Shown piece after piece: positions 21,129 to 29,053 of a stretch of DNA of 30,769 bases. The stretch is from positions 1 to 30,769 of the forward strand of contig CAMNHH010000005.1 of the NCBI GenBank assembly GCA_946539175.1, in the 5' to 3' direction. How positions within the stretch are numbered: position 1 is the stretch's first letter; each line of letters starts with the position of its first letter. This stretch comes from an uncultured Clostridia bacterium (lineage in GTDB: Bacteria > Bacillota > Clostridia > Oscillospirales > Oscillospiraceae). A model generated the notes under the pieces. The model was not told where the DNA came from, searched no databases, and worked only from the letters and a program-made list of their open reading frames with translations. The position numbers and the translations under genes are program-made.

Positions 21129-24100
21129 TCAGTTGCTGGCCAGGCCCAGCTCTTTTTCCAGCTCGTCCAGATCCAGGTGCAGGATCTTGGAGACGCCCTG
21201 CTCCTGCATGGTGACGCCGAAGAGGGCGTCAGCCTCCTCCATGGTGCCGCGGCGGTGGGTGATGACGATGAACTGGGTCTTTTTGCAAAGCTGCCGCAGA
21301 TAGTTGGCGTAGCGCTCCACGTTCCGGTCGTCCAGGGCGGCGTCGATCTCGTCCAGCATACAGAAGGGCGTGGGACGCACCTTCAGAATGGAGAAGTACA
21401 GGGCGATGGCCACGAAGGCCTTCTCGCCGCCGGAGAGCAGGGTGATGGTCTTGAGCTGCTTGCCGGGGGGCTGGACCTTGATCTCGATGCCGCAGCTCAG
21501 GGGCTCGTTGGGGTCCTCCAGCTCCAGGGAGGCCCGGCCTCCGCCGAACATCTCCACGAAGGTCTCCCCGAAATAGTGGTTGATGCGGGCAAACTCCCCG
21601 GTGAAGATCTCCGTCATGTGCCTGGTGATGTCCCGGATGATGCCCTCCAGCTCCCGCTTGGAGTCCAGCACGTCGTCCCGCTGGCCGGAAAGGTAGGTAT
21701 AGCGCTCGTTGACCCGCTCGAATTCCTCGATGGCCCCCAGATTCGGGGTCCCCAGGCCGTGGAGCTTCCGGCGCAGCTCCGCCACCCTGCGGTTGGCCGC
21801 AGTGACGGATTCGATCTGCGCCGCGTAGGCCGGGGCGCTGCCGGGGGTCAGCTCGTAGCTGTCCCAGAGCTTGTCCACGATCTGCTTTTCCTCCATTTGG
21901 GAGGTATTTTTCTTGGTCTCCAGACGGGCGGATTCCCGTTCCAGATCCAGAATATCCTTGTTCTTCTGCTGGGCGTCCCGGTCCGCGGCGGTGCGCTGGG
22001 CCTCGGTCTCGTTCCGATGGGCCAGGGCGTCCCGCAGGCCGGTGCGGAGCACCTCGGTTTTGGCGCTCTGCTCCGTCAGCAGCTCCTCGTTCTCCCGGAT
22101 GCGCTGCTCCAGCTCCCGCTGTTGGCGCTCCAGCTCGTCGATCAGCTCCTGCTTCTGGCTCCGGTCTCCCTCCAGCCCGGCGGCCAGCTCCTCCAGCTGC
22201 CGCAGGCTCTCCATGGCCGAGAGCTTCTCGGCCATGAGACCTGCCACCCGCATTTTCTTCTCGGTGAGCTCGTCGGTCAGACCGCTGCCCTCCTTGCTGA
22301 GCTGGCTTTGGTCCACCGACAGGGCCTCGATGCCGGTTTGCAGCTCCCGGCTGCGGGCCTCCAGGGCTTCAGCGTCCCGCTCCAGGGCGTCTTTGCGCCG
22401 CTGGTCAGTCTTGATGCGTTCCTGCAGGACCTCCAGCTCCCGCCGGTTGCCCTCGGAGGCCTGGCGGATGGCGTCGCAGAGGACGCTGTACTGCTTCTCC
22501 TCGCCCTCCAGCCGGAGGATCTGATCCTCCGCCTCCCGGAGCTGGCTCTGGATGGTGCTCTGCTCGAAGCCCACCAGATCCCGCTGGCGCTTGGCTTCGG
22601 CGGACTGCCGGGCCAGCTCCTCCCGCCGGGCGCTCAGCTTGGTGATCTGGGCCTCCAGGCGGCTGATCTCGTTGGCCCGGGACAGGACGCCCGCGCTGCG
22701 GCTGACGCTGCCGCCGGTCATGGAGCCGCCGGCGTTCATCACCTGGCCGTCCAGGGTGACGATCTTGAAGCGGTTGTGATAGCGCCGGGCCATGGCGATG
22801 GCGTCGTCCAGGGTCTCCGCGATGACGGTGCGGCCCAGAAGGTTCTCCACCACCCGGCGGTACTGCTCCTCAAAGCCCACCAGCCGGGAGGCGATGCCCA
22901 GAAAGCCGCGGCATTCCTCCAGACCCCGCTCCTGGAGCAAACGGCTCTCCATGGCGGACAGGGGCAGGAAGGTGGCCCGGCCCACGTCCTTCAGCTTCAG
23001 CTGGCCGATGGCCTGCTTGGCGTCCTCCTCGGTGGAGACTACGATATGCTGCATGGCGCTGCCCAGGGCGATCTCCACGGCCACGGAGTAGCGGTCCTCG
23101 GTGTGGATCAGACGGGAGATGGGGCCGTGGATGTTCCGAAGGGCCCGGCTCTGCGCCTGCTGCATGACAAATTTGACGGCCTTGGAAAAGCCCTCGTATT
23201 CCCGTTCCATTTCCCGGAACATGTGCAGGCGGGAATTGGCGGTGTCCAGCTGGACGCCGCATTCCTGGAGCTGACCCTGCAGCTCCTCCGCCTTTTCCTC
23301 CCGGGCCTTCTGCCGCAGGGCGTAGCCGGCCAGGGAATTGCGGCAGCTCTGGGCCTCCTGCCGGGCGGCCTCCAGGGCCTTGCGGCAGGCGTCGCGCCTG
23401 GCCTCCGTGTCGGCCTGGCGGGCCTGGGCGGCGTCCCGGTCCCCCTGCAGCTCGGTCTCCCGGTCCCGGCTTCTTGCCATGGACTCCTCCAGCGAGGCGG
23501 CGTCCGCCTTCCTGGCGGCCAGATCCGCCAGACAGGCGGCGTGGCGGTTGCGCAGCTCCAGATAGCTGCGGTTCATGCCCTCGGAGGACTGGGTCAGCGC
23601 GTCCAGCTCCTTCTGGATCGCCTGCAGCCGCAGCTCCAGCTCCCGGACCTCCCGGTCGATGGCGGAGAGCCGGCCCCGGCGCTCCTTGATCTGCTCCTGC
23701 AGACCGCTGCCCCGGGCCTCCTCGTCGGAGAGCTCCTGGCGCAGACGGGACAGGTTCTCCACCCCGTTGCGTTTCTCCCCCTCCAGCACGTCCCGGCGGG
23801 AGCTGAGCCGCTGCAGCTCCGCCTCCGCCTGGGCGATGGCCTCCCGGCGGCCCTCGATGGCCGCGTCCTGCTGATGCAGCTCCCCGTTGAGCCGCTCGCT
23901 CTTTTGGTAGAGGGCGTCCAGGTTCTCATGCTCCCGGGCCAGGATAAAGGCGGCGGCGTTGTAATCCTCCTCCGCCTTCTTGGCGGCGGCGGCCAGGGTC
24001 TCCAGACTGCGGAGCCACAGGGCCACCTCCTGGCCCTTCAGCTCATCCCGCAGGGCCAGATATTTCTTTGCCTTCTCCGACTGCTCCCGCAGGGGCTCCA

Positions 24101-24704
24101 CCTGGAGCTCCAGCTCGGAGATCTTGTCGTTGATCCGGGTCAGATTGTCCTCGGTGCGCTCCAGACGGCGCTCCGTCTCCTCCTTGCGGTGGCGGTATTT
24201 GGAGATGCCCGCCGCCTCCTCGAAGATCTCCCGGCGGTCGGTGCTTTTGACCGCCAGGATTTCGTCGATGCGGCCCTGGGAAATATTGGAATAGCCCTCC
24301 TTGCCCAGACCGGTGTCCATGAACAGCTCGTTCACGTCCCGGAGCCGGGCGGATTGCCTGTTGATGTAGAATTCGTTCTCCCCGGAGCGGTAGTAGCGGC
24401 GGGTCACCATGAGCTCGTCGCTGTCGTAGGGGAAGTAACGGTCGGTATTGTCGAAGATCAGGCTGGCCTCCGCGAAGCCCAGCTGGGGCCGTTTCAGGGT
24501 GCCGCCGAAGATCACGTCCTCCATCTTGACGCCCCGGAGGGATTTGGAGCTCTGCTCGCCCATGACCCAGCGGATGGCGTCGGAAATATTCGATTTGCCG
24601 GAGCCGTTGGGGCCCACGATGGCGGTGATGTCGCCGTCGAACTGCAGGCGGATCTTGTCCGGGAAGCTCTTGAAGCCCTGAAGGTCAAGGGATTTCAGAT
24701 ACAC
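21129..24704 (-). CDS. smc: Chromosome partition protein SMC
   Basis: Structural maintenance of chromosomes ATPase, which with ScpA and ScpB loads at origins and folds the chromosome. The 1191-residue protein has the N-terminal head with Walker A GPNGSGKSN (31-39) and RWVMGEQSSKSLRG. Two long Glu/Arg/Leu-rich coiled coils flank a hinge at roughly 500-660 (GSAMQHIVVSTEEDAKQAIG up to NAGGSMTGGS). The C-terminal head has the signature LLSGGEKA (about 1090) and Walker B FCMLDEIDAALDD (1114-1126). The start is GTG at 24704, with AGGAG nine bases upstream. It heads the long cluster reaching leuS. Confidence 0.98.
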   Translation of the reverse strand: MYLKSLDLQGFKSFPDKIRLQFDGDITAIVGPNGSGKSNISDAIRWVMGEQSSKSLRGVKMEDVIFGGTLKRPQLGFAEASLIFDNTDRYFPYDSDELMVTRRYYRSGENEFYINRQSARLRDVNELFMDTGLGKEGYSNISQGRIDEILAVKSTDRREIFEEAAGISKYRHRKEETERRLERTEDNLTRINDKISELELQVEPLREQSEKAKKYLALRDELKGQEVALWLRSLETLAAAAKKAEEDYNAAAFILAREHENLDALYQKSERLNGELHQQDAAIEGRREAIAQAEAELQRLSSRRDVLEGEKRNGVENLSRLRQELSDEEARGSGLQEQIKERRGRLSAIDREVRELELRLQAIQKELDALTQSSEGMNRSYLELRNRHAACLADLAARKADAASLEESMARSRDRETELQGDRDAAQARQADTEARRDACRKALEAARQEAQSCRNSLAGYALRQKAREEKAEELQGQLQECGVQLDTANSRLHMFREMEREYEGFSKAVKFVMQQAQSRALRNIHGPISRLIHTEDRYSVAVEIALGSAMQHIVVSTEEDAKQAIGQLKLKDVGRATFLPLSAMESRLLQERGLEECRGFLGIASRLVGFEEQYRRVVENLLGRTVIAETLDDAIAMARRYHNRFKIVTLDGQVMNAGGSMTGGSVSRSAGVLSRANEISRLEAQITKLSARREELARQSAEAKRQRDLVGFEQSTIQSQLREAEDQILRLEGEEKQYSVLCDAIRQASEGNRRELEVLQERIKTDQRRKDALERDAEALEARSRELQTGIEALSVDQSQLSKEGSGLTDELTEKKMRVAGLMAEKLSAMESLRQLEELAAGLEGDRSQKQELIDELERQQRELEQRIRENEELLTEQSAKTEVLRTGLRDALAHRNETEAQRTAADRDAQQKNKDILDLERESARLETKKNTSQMEEKQIVDKLWDSYELTPGSAPAYAAQIESVTAANRRVAELRRKLHGLGTPNLGAIEEFERVNERYTYLSGQRDDVLDSKRELEGIIRDITRHMTEIFTGEFARINHYFGETFVEMFGGGRASLELEDPNEPLSCGIEIKVQPPGKQLKTITLLSGGEKAFVAIALYFSILKVRPTPFCMLDEIDAALDDRNVERYANYLRQLCKKTQFIVITHRRGTMEEADALFGVTMQEQGVSKILHLDLDELEKELGLASN

Positions 24705-24737
24705 GTGGATATACTCCTACTCATAGAAATTCACTGT

Positions 24738-24766
24738 ATTATAACAGAAATCCCGCCTTATTGCAA
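24738..24766 (-). promoter_or_regulatory. Probable promoter of the smc cluster
   Basis: Minus-strand TTGCAA (24766-24761), 17 nt, TATAAT (24743-24738). The -35 lies inside the hairpin at 24748-24778, so terminator and promoter appear to share sequence. Confidence 0.65.
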
Positions 24767-24778
24767 GACGGGATTTCA
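24748..24778 (-). terminator. Hairpin after the CHAP-SLH gene, likely terminator
   Basis: Arms of about eight to nine bases, AAATCCCG and CGGGATTT, can extend through CTT/AAG with one mismatch around a short loop. It lies about 37 nt after the stop of the CHAP-SLH gene on the minus strand. Only a short T-rich stretch (TTTCTGTT) follows, so termination may be partial. Confidence 0.6.
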
Positions 24779-24815
24779 ATTTCCGAAATATTTCTTTTAC
24801 ATACTCTGTAGACAA

Positions 24816-26336
24816 TTACTTTGCGACGGCATTATAGAGGAAGGTTACAACCTGAGCTCTGGTGCATGTTTCGTTCGGGCCAAAGGTCGTGGTAGACGTG
24901 CCGCCGGTAACGCCCTTTTGCAAGGCCCAAAGGACAGGCTTATAGAAGTAGTCCGTCGTTTTTACATCCTTGAAGGGATTAATTTGGAACAGGGTAATCG
25001 GTCTTCCTGCCGCGGCATAGAGGAAGGTGACAACCTGTGCCCGGGTACACGTCTCCCCTACACCGAACTTATCATCGCTTACACCGCCGGTAATGCCGTT
25101 TTCCACCGCCCAAAGGATCGGTTTCACGTAATACTTTCCGGCCTTTACATCCTTGAAGGGATTGGCCGTGGACTTGGGCTCCGGTTTTCCGTAAGCGGTC
25201 CAGATAAAGGTCATGACCTGTTCTCTGGTGCATTTGGCATTGGGCGAAAAGTGGGTCGCGTCGGTGCCGCCGGTGATGTTGCAGTAATAGGCCCAACGCA
25301 GCGCGTCCCAGTAATATTTTCCGCTTTCCGCATCCACAAAGGGCAGCTTGTTGGGAAAATCAAGGGTCCAGATCTGCTTTTTGTCATTCTCAACATATTT
25401 TGCCAGCTTCAGCTGCGCGTGCCACTCATTATTGGGCGTTGCCACCACCATATTGGGATTGCTGGCACTCTGCAGGATATATCCGCCGCTGACAGGCGTA
25501 ATGTAGAACAACTGATAATCGCTGCCGCTGTAGCTCCACTGGGACAGGGGATCCCCTGCCTGGGTGGAACCGCTGCCGCGATAAATGTTCACCGCGCCGC
25601 CGTCGGAGTGGGTGATTTTCAATGCGTATTTGCCCGCGGAAACGTATTCCAGTCGGAAGTTCTGCTCCGGCGTATCGTCAGGCTTGGACATAATGATGGG
25701 CTTGTAACCGCTGACGCCGCTGAGACCACCCACAGCGTAATTCATATAATAACCGGAGCTGGCGTTGATCAGCCGATACGTGCCGGGCAGTACGTTCTGG
25801 GTCGTGGCGTGGGCGGGCAGGTTTACGGGCTTGTCCTCCTCCAGCGGGGGACGGAAAACACCGCGAATCAGGTTGGGACTGTGCAGATTCTGAACGGTAA
25901 CGTACATCATCTTGTTGTAGTTCTGCTGGCTGACCTTCACCGTGCTGCCGCTGACGGAGTAAACGATGCCAACGTGTCCGGAGACTGAGCTTGAGGTACC
26001 GTTCCAGATGATGACGTCGCCCACCCGGTAGTTTCCACTGCCGCTGATCTTCTGCCATCCGCTGGGGGCAGCGTAGTCAAAAATTTGCTTGGCATATTTC
26101 ACAGGGTACTTGTTAATGGGATTACTGATACCCCAGACCTCTTTCAGGTAGTAGTTGAAGTAATCCACACATTGAGCACCCCATTTTCCGTCAAAGTCCA
26201 AGGCTTTGCCGTTCTTGGAGTCCATCCAGGCCACAACCTCGGAGAAGGTCTTGGCGCTGGCGGTCACGGAGATTACGGGAAGAAGACTTGCAAAGATGCA
26301 GATGCAGAGCAAAATAGATATAATTTTGCGTTTCAT
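24816..26336 (-). CDS. Secreted CHAP amidase with lectin-like and three SLH domains
   Basis: A 506-residue exported protein. The signal peptide (about 1-28, ending ASA) is followed by a CHAP domain with likely catalytic Cys56 (GAQCVDYF), His121 (SGHVGIVYS) and a polar residue in QQNYN (138-141), typical of peptidoglycan amidases or endopeptidases. Residues about 184-328 look like a ricin-type beta-trefoil (GTYRLINASSGYYMN, QNFRLEYV, KQIWTLDF). Three S-layer homology repeats close the protein (about 334-388, 393-448, 453-506), each with FKDVxxxxYY, a W-A core, ITGG and CTRxQVxTF. This predicts a cell-surface enzyme held by the SLH repeats. The DNA is visibly AT-richer than its neighbours. AGGAGGG lies seven bases upstream of the ATG. 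Confidence 0.88.
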   Translation of the reverse strand: MKRKIISILLCICIFASLLPVISVTASAKTFSEVVAWMDSKNGKALDFDGKWGAQCVDYFNYYLKEVWGISNPINKYPVKYAKQIFDYAAPSGWQKISGSGNYRVGDVIIWNGTSSSVSGHVGIVYSVSGSTVKVSQQNYNKMMYVTVQNLHSPNLIRGVFRPPLEEDKPVNLPAHATTQNVLPGTYRLINASSGYYMNYAVGGLSGVSGYKPIIMSKPDDTPEQNFRLEYVSAGKYALKITHSDGGAVNIYRGSGSTQAGDPLSQWSYSGSDYQLFYITPVSGGYILQSASNPNMVVATPNNEWHAQLKLAKYVENDKKQIWTLDFPNKLPFVDAESGKYYWDALRWAYYCNITGGTDATHFSPNAKCTREQVMTFIWTAYGKPEPKSTANPFKDVKAGKYYVKPILWAVENGITGGVSDDKFGVGETCTRAQVVTFLYAAAGRPITLFQINPFKDVKTTDYFYKPVLWALQKGVTGGTSTTTFGPNETCTRAQVVTFLYNAVAK

Positions 26337-26357
26337 TTTCGGGCCCTCCTAATATAT

Positions 26358-26379
26358 TATGATATTATATTATATCATA
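26358..26379 (-). promoter_or_regulatory. AT-rich promoter region with operator-like palindrome
   Basis: Perfect 8-bp arms TATGATAT (26358-26365) and ATATCATA (26372-26379) flank 6 nt. Two overlapping TATAAT boxes on the minus strand (26369-26364 and 26374-26369) fall within it, 21 nt or more before the CHAP-SLH start. No good -35 was found. Repressor binding is inference. Confidence 0.45.
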
Positions 26380-26488
26380 CTTGATCTGATTTTTCTACCC
26401 CGAGATTCACCGAATTTTGAAGAAACTGTGAAAACGCCATCTGGAGCAGGCAATCATTCATTCAAAAGATAAGGTTTATCCTGTCGAA

Positions 26489-27100
26489 TCAGCCGCGCTT
26501 CTCGTAATCAGCCCGGAAAAGCAGCATTTCCTTGGTGGGGATTTGCGCCCCGTTCAGCTCAAACACGTGGTCCATCCAGGGCTTCATGCCCAGCTTGTAC
26601 TGCAGGCGTTCGGAGCCCAGGTTAAAGGCGAAGTAGCCGGAGTTGATGAAGTCCAGCCCGTCCTCCAGGAAGAATCGCTCGTAGAGGGGCCGCAGCAGCT
26701 CCGTCATATAGCCCTGCCGCCAGTAGTCCTGATTCAGAACATAGGACAGAGACACGCCCCGCAGGTGCTTCAGCTCCTCGCACTGGTCCAGGAAGGGATA
26801 CCAGCCGATGGAGAAATTGCCGATGACCTTGCCGTTCTGCTTCAGCTCGATGGCGAAGCTGGTCATGGGCTTGGAGGGGTCCAGGATATACTCCAGCACC
26901 TCCCCGGCCTCCTGAAGGGTCTCAACGGGGACGTTGCCGCTGAGCCGCTGCTGCTCCGGCTGGCGCAGATATTCAAACAGATCCTCCAGATCCGTTTCCC
27001 GGAAGGGCCGCAGCAGCAGGCGCTCTGTGGCAAGGGGCCGGGTTTGCAAATCTGCGGAAAGCTCGGTCAGAACGGCCTTGGCGTGGGCGGAAAGCTCCAT
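26489..27100 (-). CDS. GNAT family N-acetyltransferase (RimJ-like)
   Basis: The 203-residue protein has the RimJ/RimL type GNAT layout: TERLLLRPFRETDLEDLFEYL near the N-terminus, a central strand set (SFAIELKQNGKVIGNFSIG), the acetyl-CoA region VSLSYVLNQDYWRQGYMTELLRPLYERFF, and the C-terminal FNLGSERLQYKLGMKP motif. The usual RxxGxG/A loop is reduced to YWRQGYM. It should transfer an acetyl or related acyl group to an amine; the target is unknown. AAGGAG stands eight bases before the ATG. It lies 30 nt after the adenylation gene and is probably cotranscribed with it. Confidence 0.88.
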   Translation of the reverse strand: MELSAHAKAVLTELSADLQTRPLATERLLLRPFRETDLEDLFEYLRQPEQQRLSGNVPVETLQEAGEVLEYILDPSKPMTSFAIELKQNGKVIGNFSIGWYPFLDQCEELKHLRGVSLSYVLNQDYWRQGYMTELLRPLYERFFLEDGLDFINSGYFAFNLGSERLQYKLGMKPWMDHVFELNGAQIPTKEMLLFRADYEKRG

Positions 27101-27130
27101 GGTTCTGTCTCCTTCTCTGTGTCTTGGGCC

Positions 27131-28615
27131 TTACATCAGCTCCCGCAGCGCCTGGCGGTGGAGCTTGCCGTTGGGGTTGATGGGCAGCTTGTCCAGCACG
27201 TGGACCTTGGCGGGCAGCATATAGTCCGAAAGCAGGGGCCGCAGCAGGCTCTGGATCTCTTTTCCCTCCAAGGAGTAGCCCTCGTTCAGCTGGCAGAACA
27301 GCTCGATGCGCTTCTTTCCATCGTTGTAGAGGCAGCAGCAGCGGGCGATCTGGGGCAGGCCGTCCGCCACGGACTCAATCTCCCCCAGCTCGATGCGGCG
27401 CCCCATATGCTTGATCTGGAAATCCTTCCGGGAGACGAAGACCAGGTTCCCGGCCCCGTCATACTGGGCCAGATCCCCGGAGCGCAGCACCCTCGCCCGG
27501 CTGCCGTCGGGCAGGCTTTCCTCCGTAAAGACCGCGGCGGTCTTCTCCGGGTCTCCGAAGTATTCCAGGGCCAGGGCGGGGCTGACGATCCAGACCTCCC
27601 CCAGCACTTCCGGCTCCGTGGTGAAGCCCGTCTCCGTGTGAAGGAAGACCCGGCAGTTGGGCAGGGGCTTGCCCATGGGCAGGGCCTGGGGCAGCTCCCC
27701 CTCGGGGATCTCGTAGGCACAGCAGACCCCGGCCAACTCCGAGGAGCCGTAAAGGTTGACATAATGAAGCTCCGGCAGGGTGCTGAGCCACTTGTGGAGC
27801 TGCTTGATGGGGAAGGGCTCTCCCACGAAGAAGACGTGGCGCAGGGTCTGGGGCAGGATCTGCTTGAAGGTGTTCAGCTGGGTCACGATGGCCAGAGCCG
27901 TGGGGACCCAGCAGATATAGCTGATTTTCCGCTCGTTCAGATACTCCATAAGCCGCACCGGGAAGATGAACTTCTCCGCGGGGATCACCTGGAGGGTGGC
28001 CCCGGCGCAGGCCATGAAATAGATGTCCTTGGCGGCGGCGTCGAAGAAGAAGGGATTCTGATTGCCGATGATCTCCTCCCCCGTCAGACCGAAGCGCGCC
28101 AGGAAGGCGTCGATATAGCTGGCCATGGCCCCGTGGCTCTTCAGTACGCCCTTGGGCTTGCCGGTGGAGCCGGAGGTATAGACCATGTAGAGGGGGGTAT
28201 CCTCCCCCGCCTCCGGCAGGACCGCCGGAACGGGAGCCGCGTCGGACAGCTTCAGAAGGGCTCCGTCAAAGCCCGCGGCGGCCAGCGTCGCCTCGTCCCC
28301 CTCTGCGCCCAGCACCAGGCGGATGCCCGCGTCGCTGAGAATGGTTTCCAGCTTGTGGGGCGGCATATCCGGATCCAGGGGCACGTAGAAGCAGCCGCCG
28401 TAGATCGCGGCAAAAAACAGGGCTGCCGTATCGGCGCCTCGGCGCACCAGGACTCCCACGGGGCCGCCCTCCGGCTGCCGCTCGGCCACAGCCGCGCCCA
28501 GGCAGGCGGCAGTCCGCCGCAGCCCGGCAAAGCTGTAGGACTTGCGCTCGTCGGCAGCGGCGATTTTGTCGGGGCTGGCTTCCGCGATCCGTTCAAAGCT
28601 CGTCAGAATGTTCAT
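27131..28615 (-). CDS. Stand-alone amino-acid adenylation (AMP-binding) enzyme
   Basis: A 494-residue ANL-superfamily enzyme of the size of DltA or a single NRPS adenylation domain. Core motifs in order: the A3 P-loop YTSGSTGKPKGV (146-157), A4 region NPFFFDAAAKDIYF with an Asp in the place that binds the substrate amine, A5 NLYGSSELAG, A7 RSGDLAQYD, A8 FQIKHMGRRIELGEIE and A10 NPNGKLHR with the catalytic Lys484. It would activate an amino acid (or carboxylate) as an adenylate and load a carrier protein. No carrier domain is present in the protein or in the window, and no dltBCD genes, so DltA is possible but not supported by context. GGGAGG lies seven bases before the ATG at 28615. Confidence 0.85.
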   Translation of the reverse strand: MNILTSFERIAEASPDKIAAADERKSYSFAGLRRTAACLGAAVAERQPEGGPVGVLVRRGADTAALFFAAIYGGCFYVPLDPDMPPHKLETILSDAGIRLVLGAEGDEATLAAAGFDGALLKLSDAAPVPAVLPEAGEDTPLYMVYTSGSTGKPKGVLKSHGAMASYIDAFLARFGLTGEEIIGNQNPFFFDAAAKDIYFMACAGATLQVIPAEKFIFPVRLMEYLNERKISYICWVPTALAIVTQLNTFKQILPQTLRHVFFVGEPFPIKQLHKWLSTLPELHYVNLYGSSELAGVCCAYEIPEGELPQALPMGKPLPNCRVFLHTETGFTTEPEVLGEVWIVSPALALEYFGDPEKTAAVFTEESLPDGSRARVLRSGDLAQYDGAGNLVFVSRKDFQIKHMGRRIELGEIESVADGLPQIARCCCLYNDGKKRIELFCQLNEGYSLEGKEIQSLLRPLLSDYMLPAKVHVLDKLPINPNGKLHRQALRELM

Positions 28616-28657
28616 GTTGATACCTCCCGGTTCCGGGTCAGAAGTATAATATTTCTT

Positions 28658-28740
28658 GCTGAAACGCTTAGAACCCGTTTCAGCAGGCGCGGTGAAACGC
28701 GGTTTGTAAATCCGTTCGGATTTGCAAAAATTGAGATTGC
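28658..28740. repeat. Intergenic hairpin repeat family 2, copy 1
   Basis: Contains a perfect 9-bp hairpin GCTGAAACG/CGTTTCAGC (28658-28684) and the core hairpin AAATCCG-TT-CGGATTT (28708-28723) followed by GCAAAA. The order TGAAACGC, AACC-G-TTC, GCGCGGT, then the core is shared with 30690-30769, with an extra short segment (GAAACGCGGT) in this copy. Further small hairpins follow toward the tRNA (TCATCCGC/GCGGATGA). No gene is seen between 28616 and 28838. Confidence 0.7.
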
Positions 28741-28807
28741 AGGGCCTCATCCGCAGAAAACGCGGATGACGGATTAAAATGCTTCTGTCATTTTATATCA
28801 ATATAAG

Positions 28808-28834
28808 AAAAAGACGGCCGCCCGGCCGTCTTTT
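28808..28834 (-). terminator. Rho-independent terminator of tRNA-Ala
   Basis: Perfect 11-bp arms AAAAGACGGCC (28809-28819) and GGCCGTCTTTT (28824-28834) with a 4-nt loop, and five T at the end on the minus strand. It starts 4 nt after the tRNA CCA. Confidence 0.93.
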
Positions 28835-28838
28835 CGGT

Positions 28839-28914
28839 TGGTGGACCTTAGGGGGATCGAACCCCTGACCTCCAGATTGCGAACCTGGCGCTCTCCCAGC
28901 TGAGCTAAAGGCCC
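28839..28914 (-). tRNA. tRNA-Ala (anticodon CGC)
   Basis: A 76-nt tRNA fold: acceptor GGGCCTT with AAGGTCC, D-stem GCTC/GAGC, anticodon stem CCAGG/TCTGG with loop TTCGCAA, and T-arm AGGGG/CCCCT with TTCGATC. The anticodon CGC reads GCG, and the G3-U70 pair identifies alanine. Discriminator A73 and CCA are encoded. It has its own promoter and terminator. Confidence 0.97.
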
Positions 28915-28927
28915 ATGTGCGTGAGGT

Positions 28928-28956
28928 ATTATAACACAGGAATTTGAAAAAGGCAA
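28928..28956 (-). promoter_or_regulatory. Promoter of tRNA-Ala
   Basis: Minus-strand TTGCCT (28956-28951), 17 nt, TATAAT (28933-28928), about 14 nt before the mature tRNA 5' end. Confidence 0.8.
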
Positions 28957-28983
28957 GAGAAATTTTTTGTTTTTTTCTGACTA

Positions 28984-29012
28984 TTGACAAGCCCCCCGCC
29001 GTCTATTATGAT
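28984..29012 (+). promoter_or_regulatory. Sigma-A promoter of plsY-xdhC
   Basis: TTGACA (28984-28989), 17 nt, TATGAT (29007-29012), giving a leader of about 35 nt with AAAGGGGGA before the plsY ATG. Confidence 0.83.
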
Positions 29013-29053
29013 GAAGACGGAACGCTTTCCCGATTCTGAAAGGGGGAACTCTG

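Noticed and set aside
21177..25988. A 1603-codon plus-strand open frame antisense to smc and the CHAP-SLH gene
   Set aside because: It is the mirror of codon bias in GC-rich smc: low complexity, Leu/Gln/Gly/His-rich, no domain, no ribosome binding site. The minus-strand genes explain the region.
28839..28914. tRNA-Ala as attachment site of an integrated element
   Set aside because: No integrase gene and no second copy of the tRNA 3' end was found in the window.
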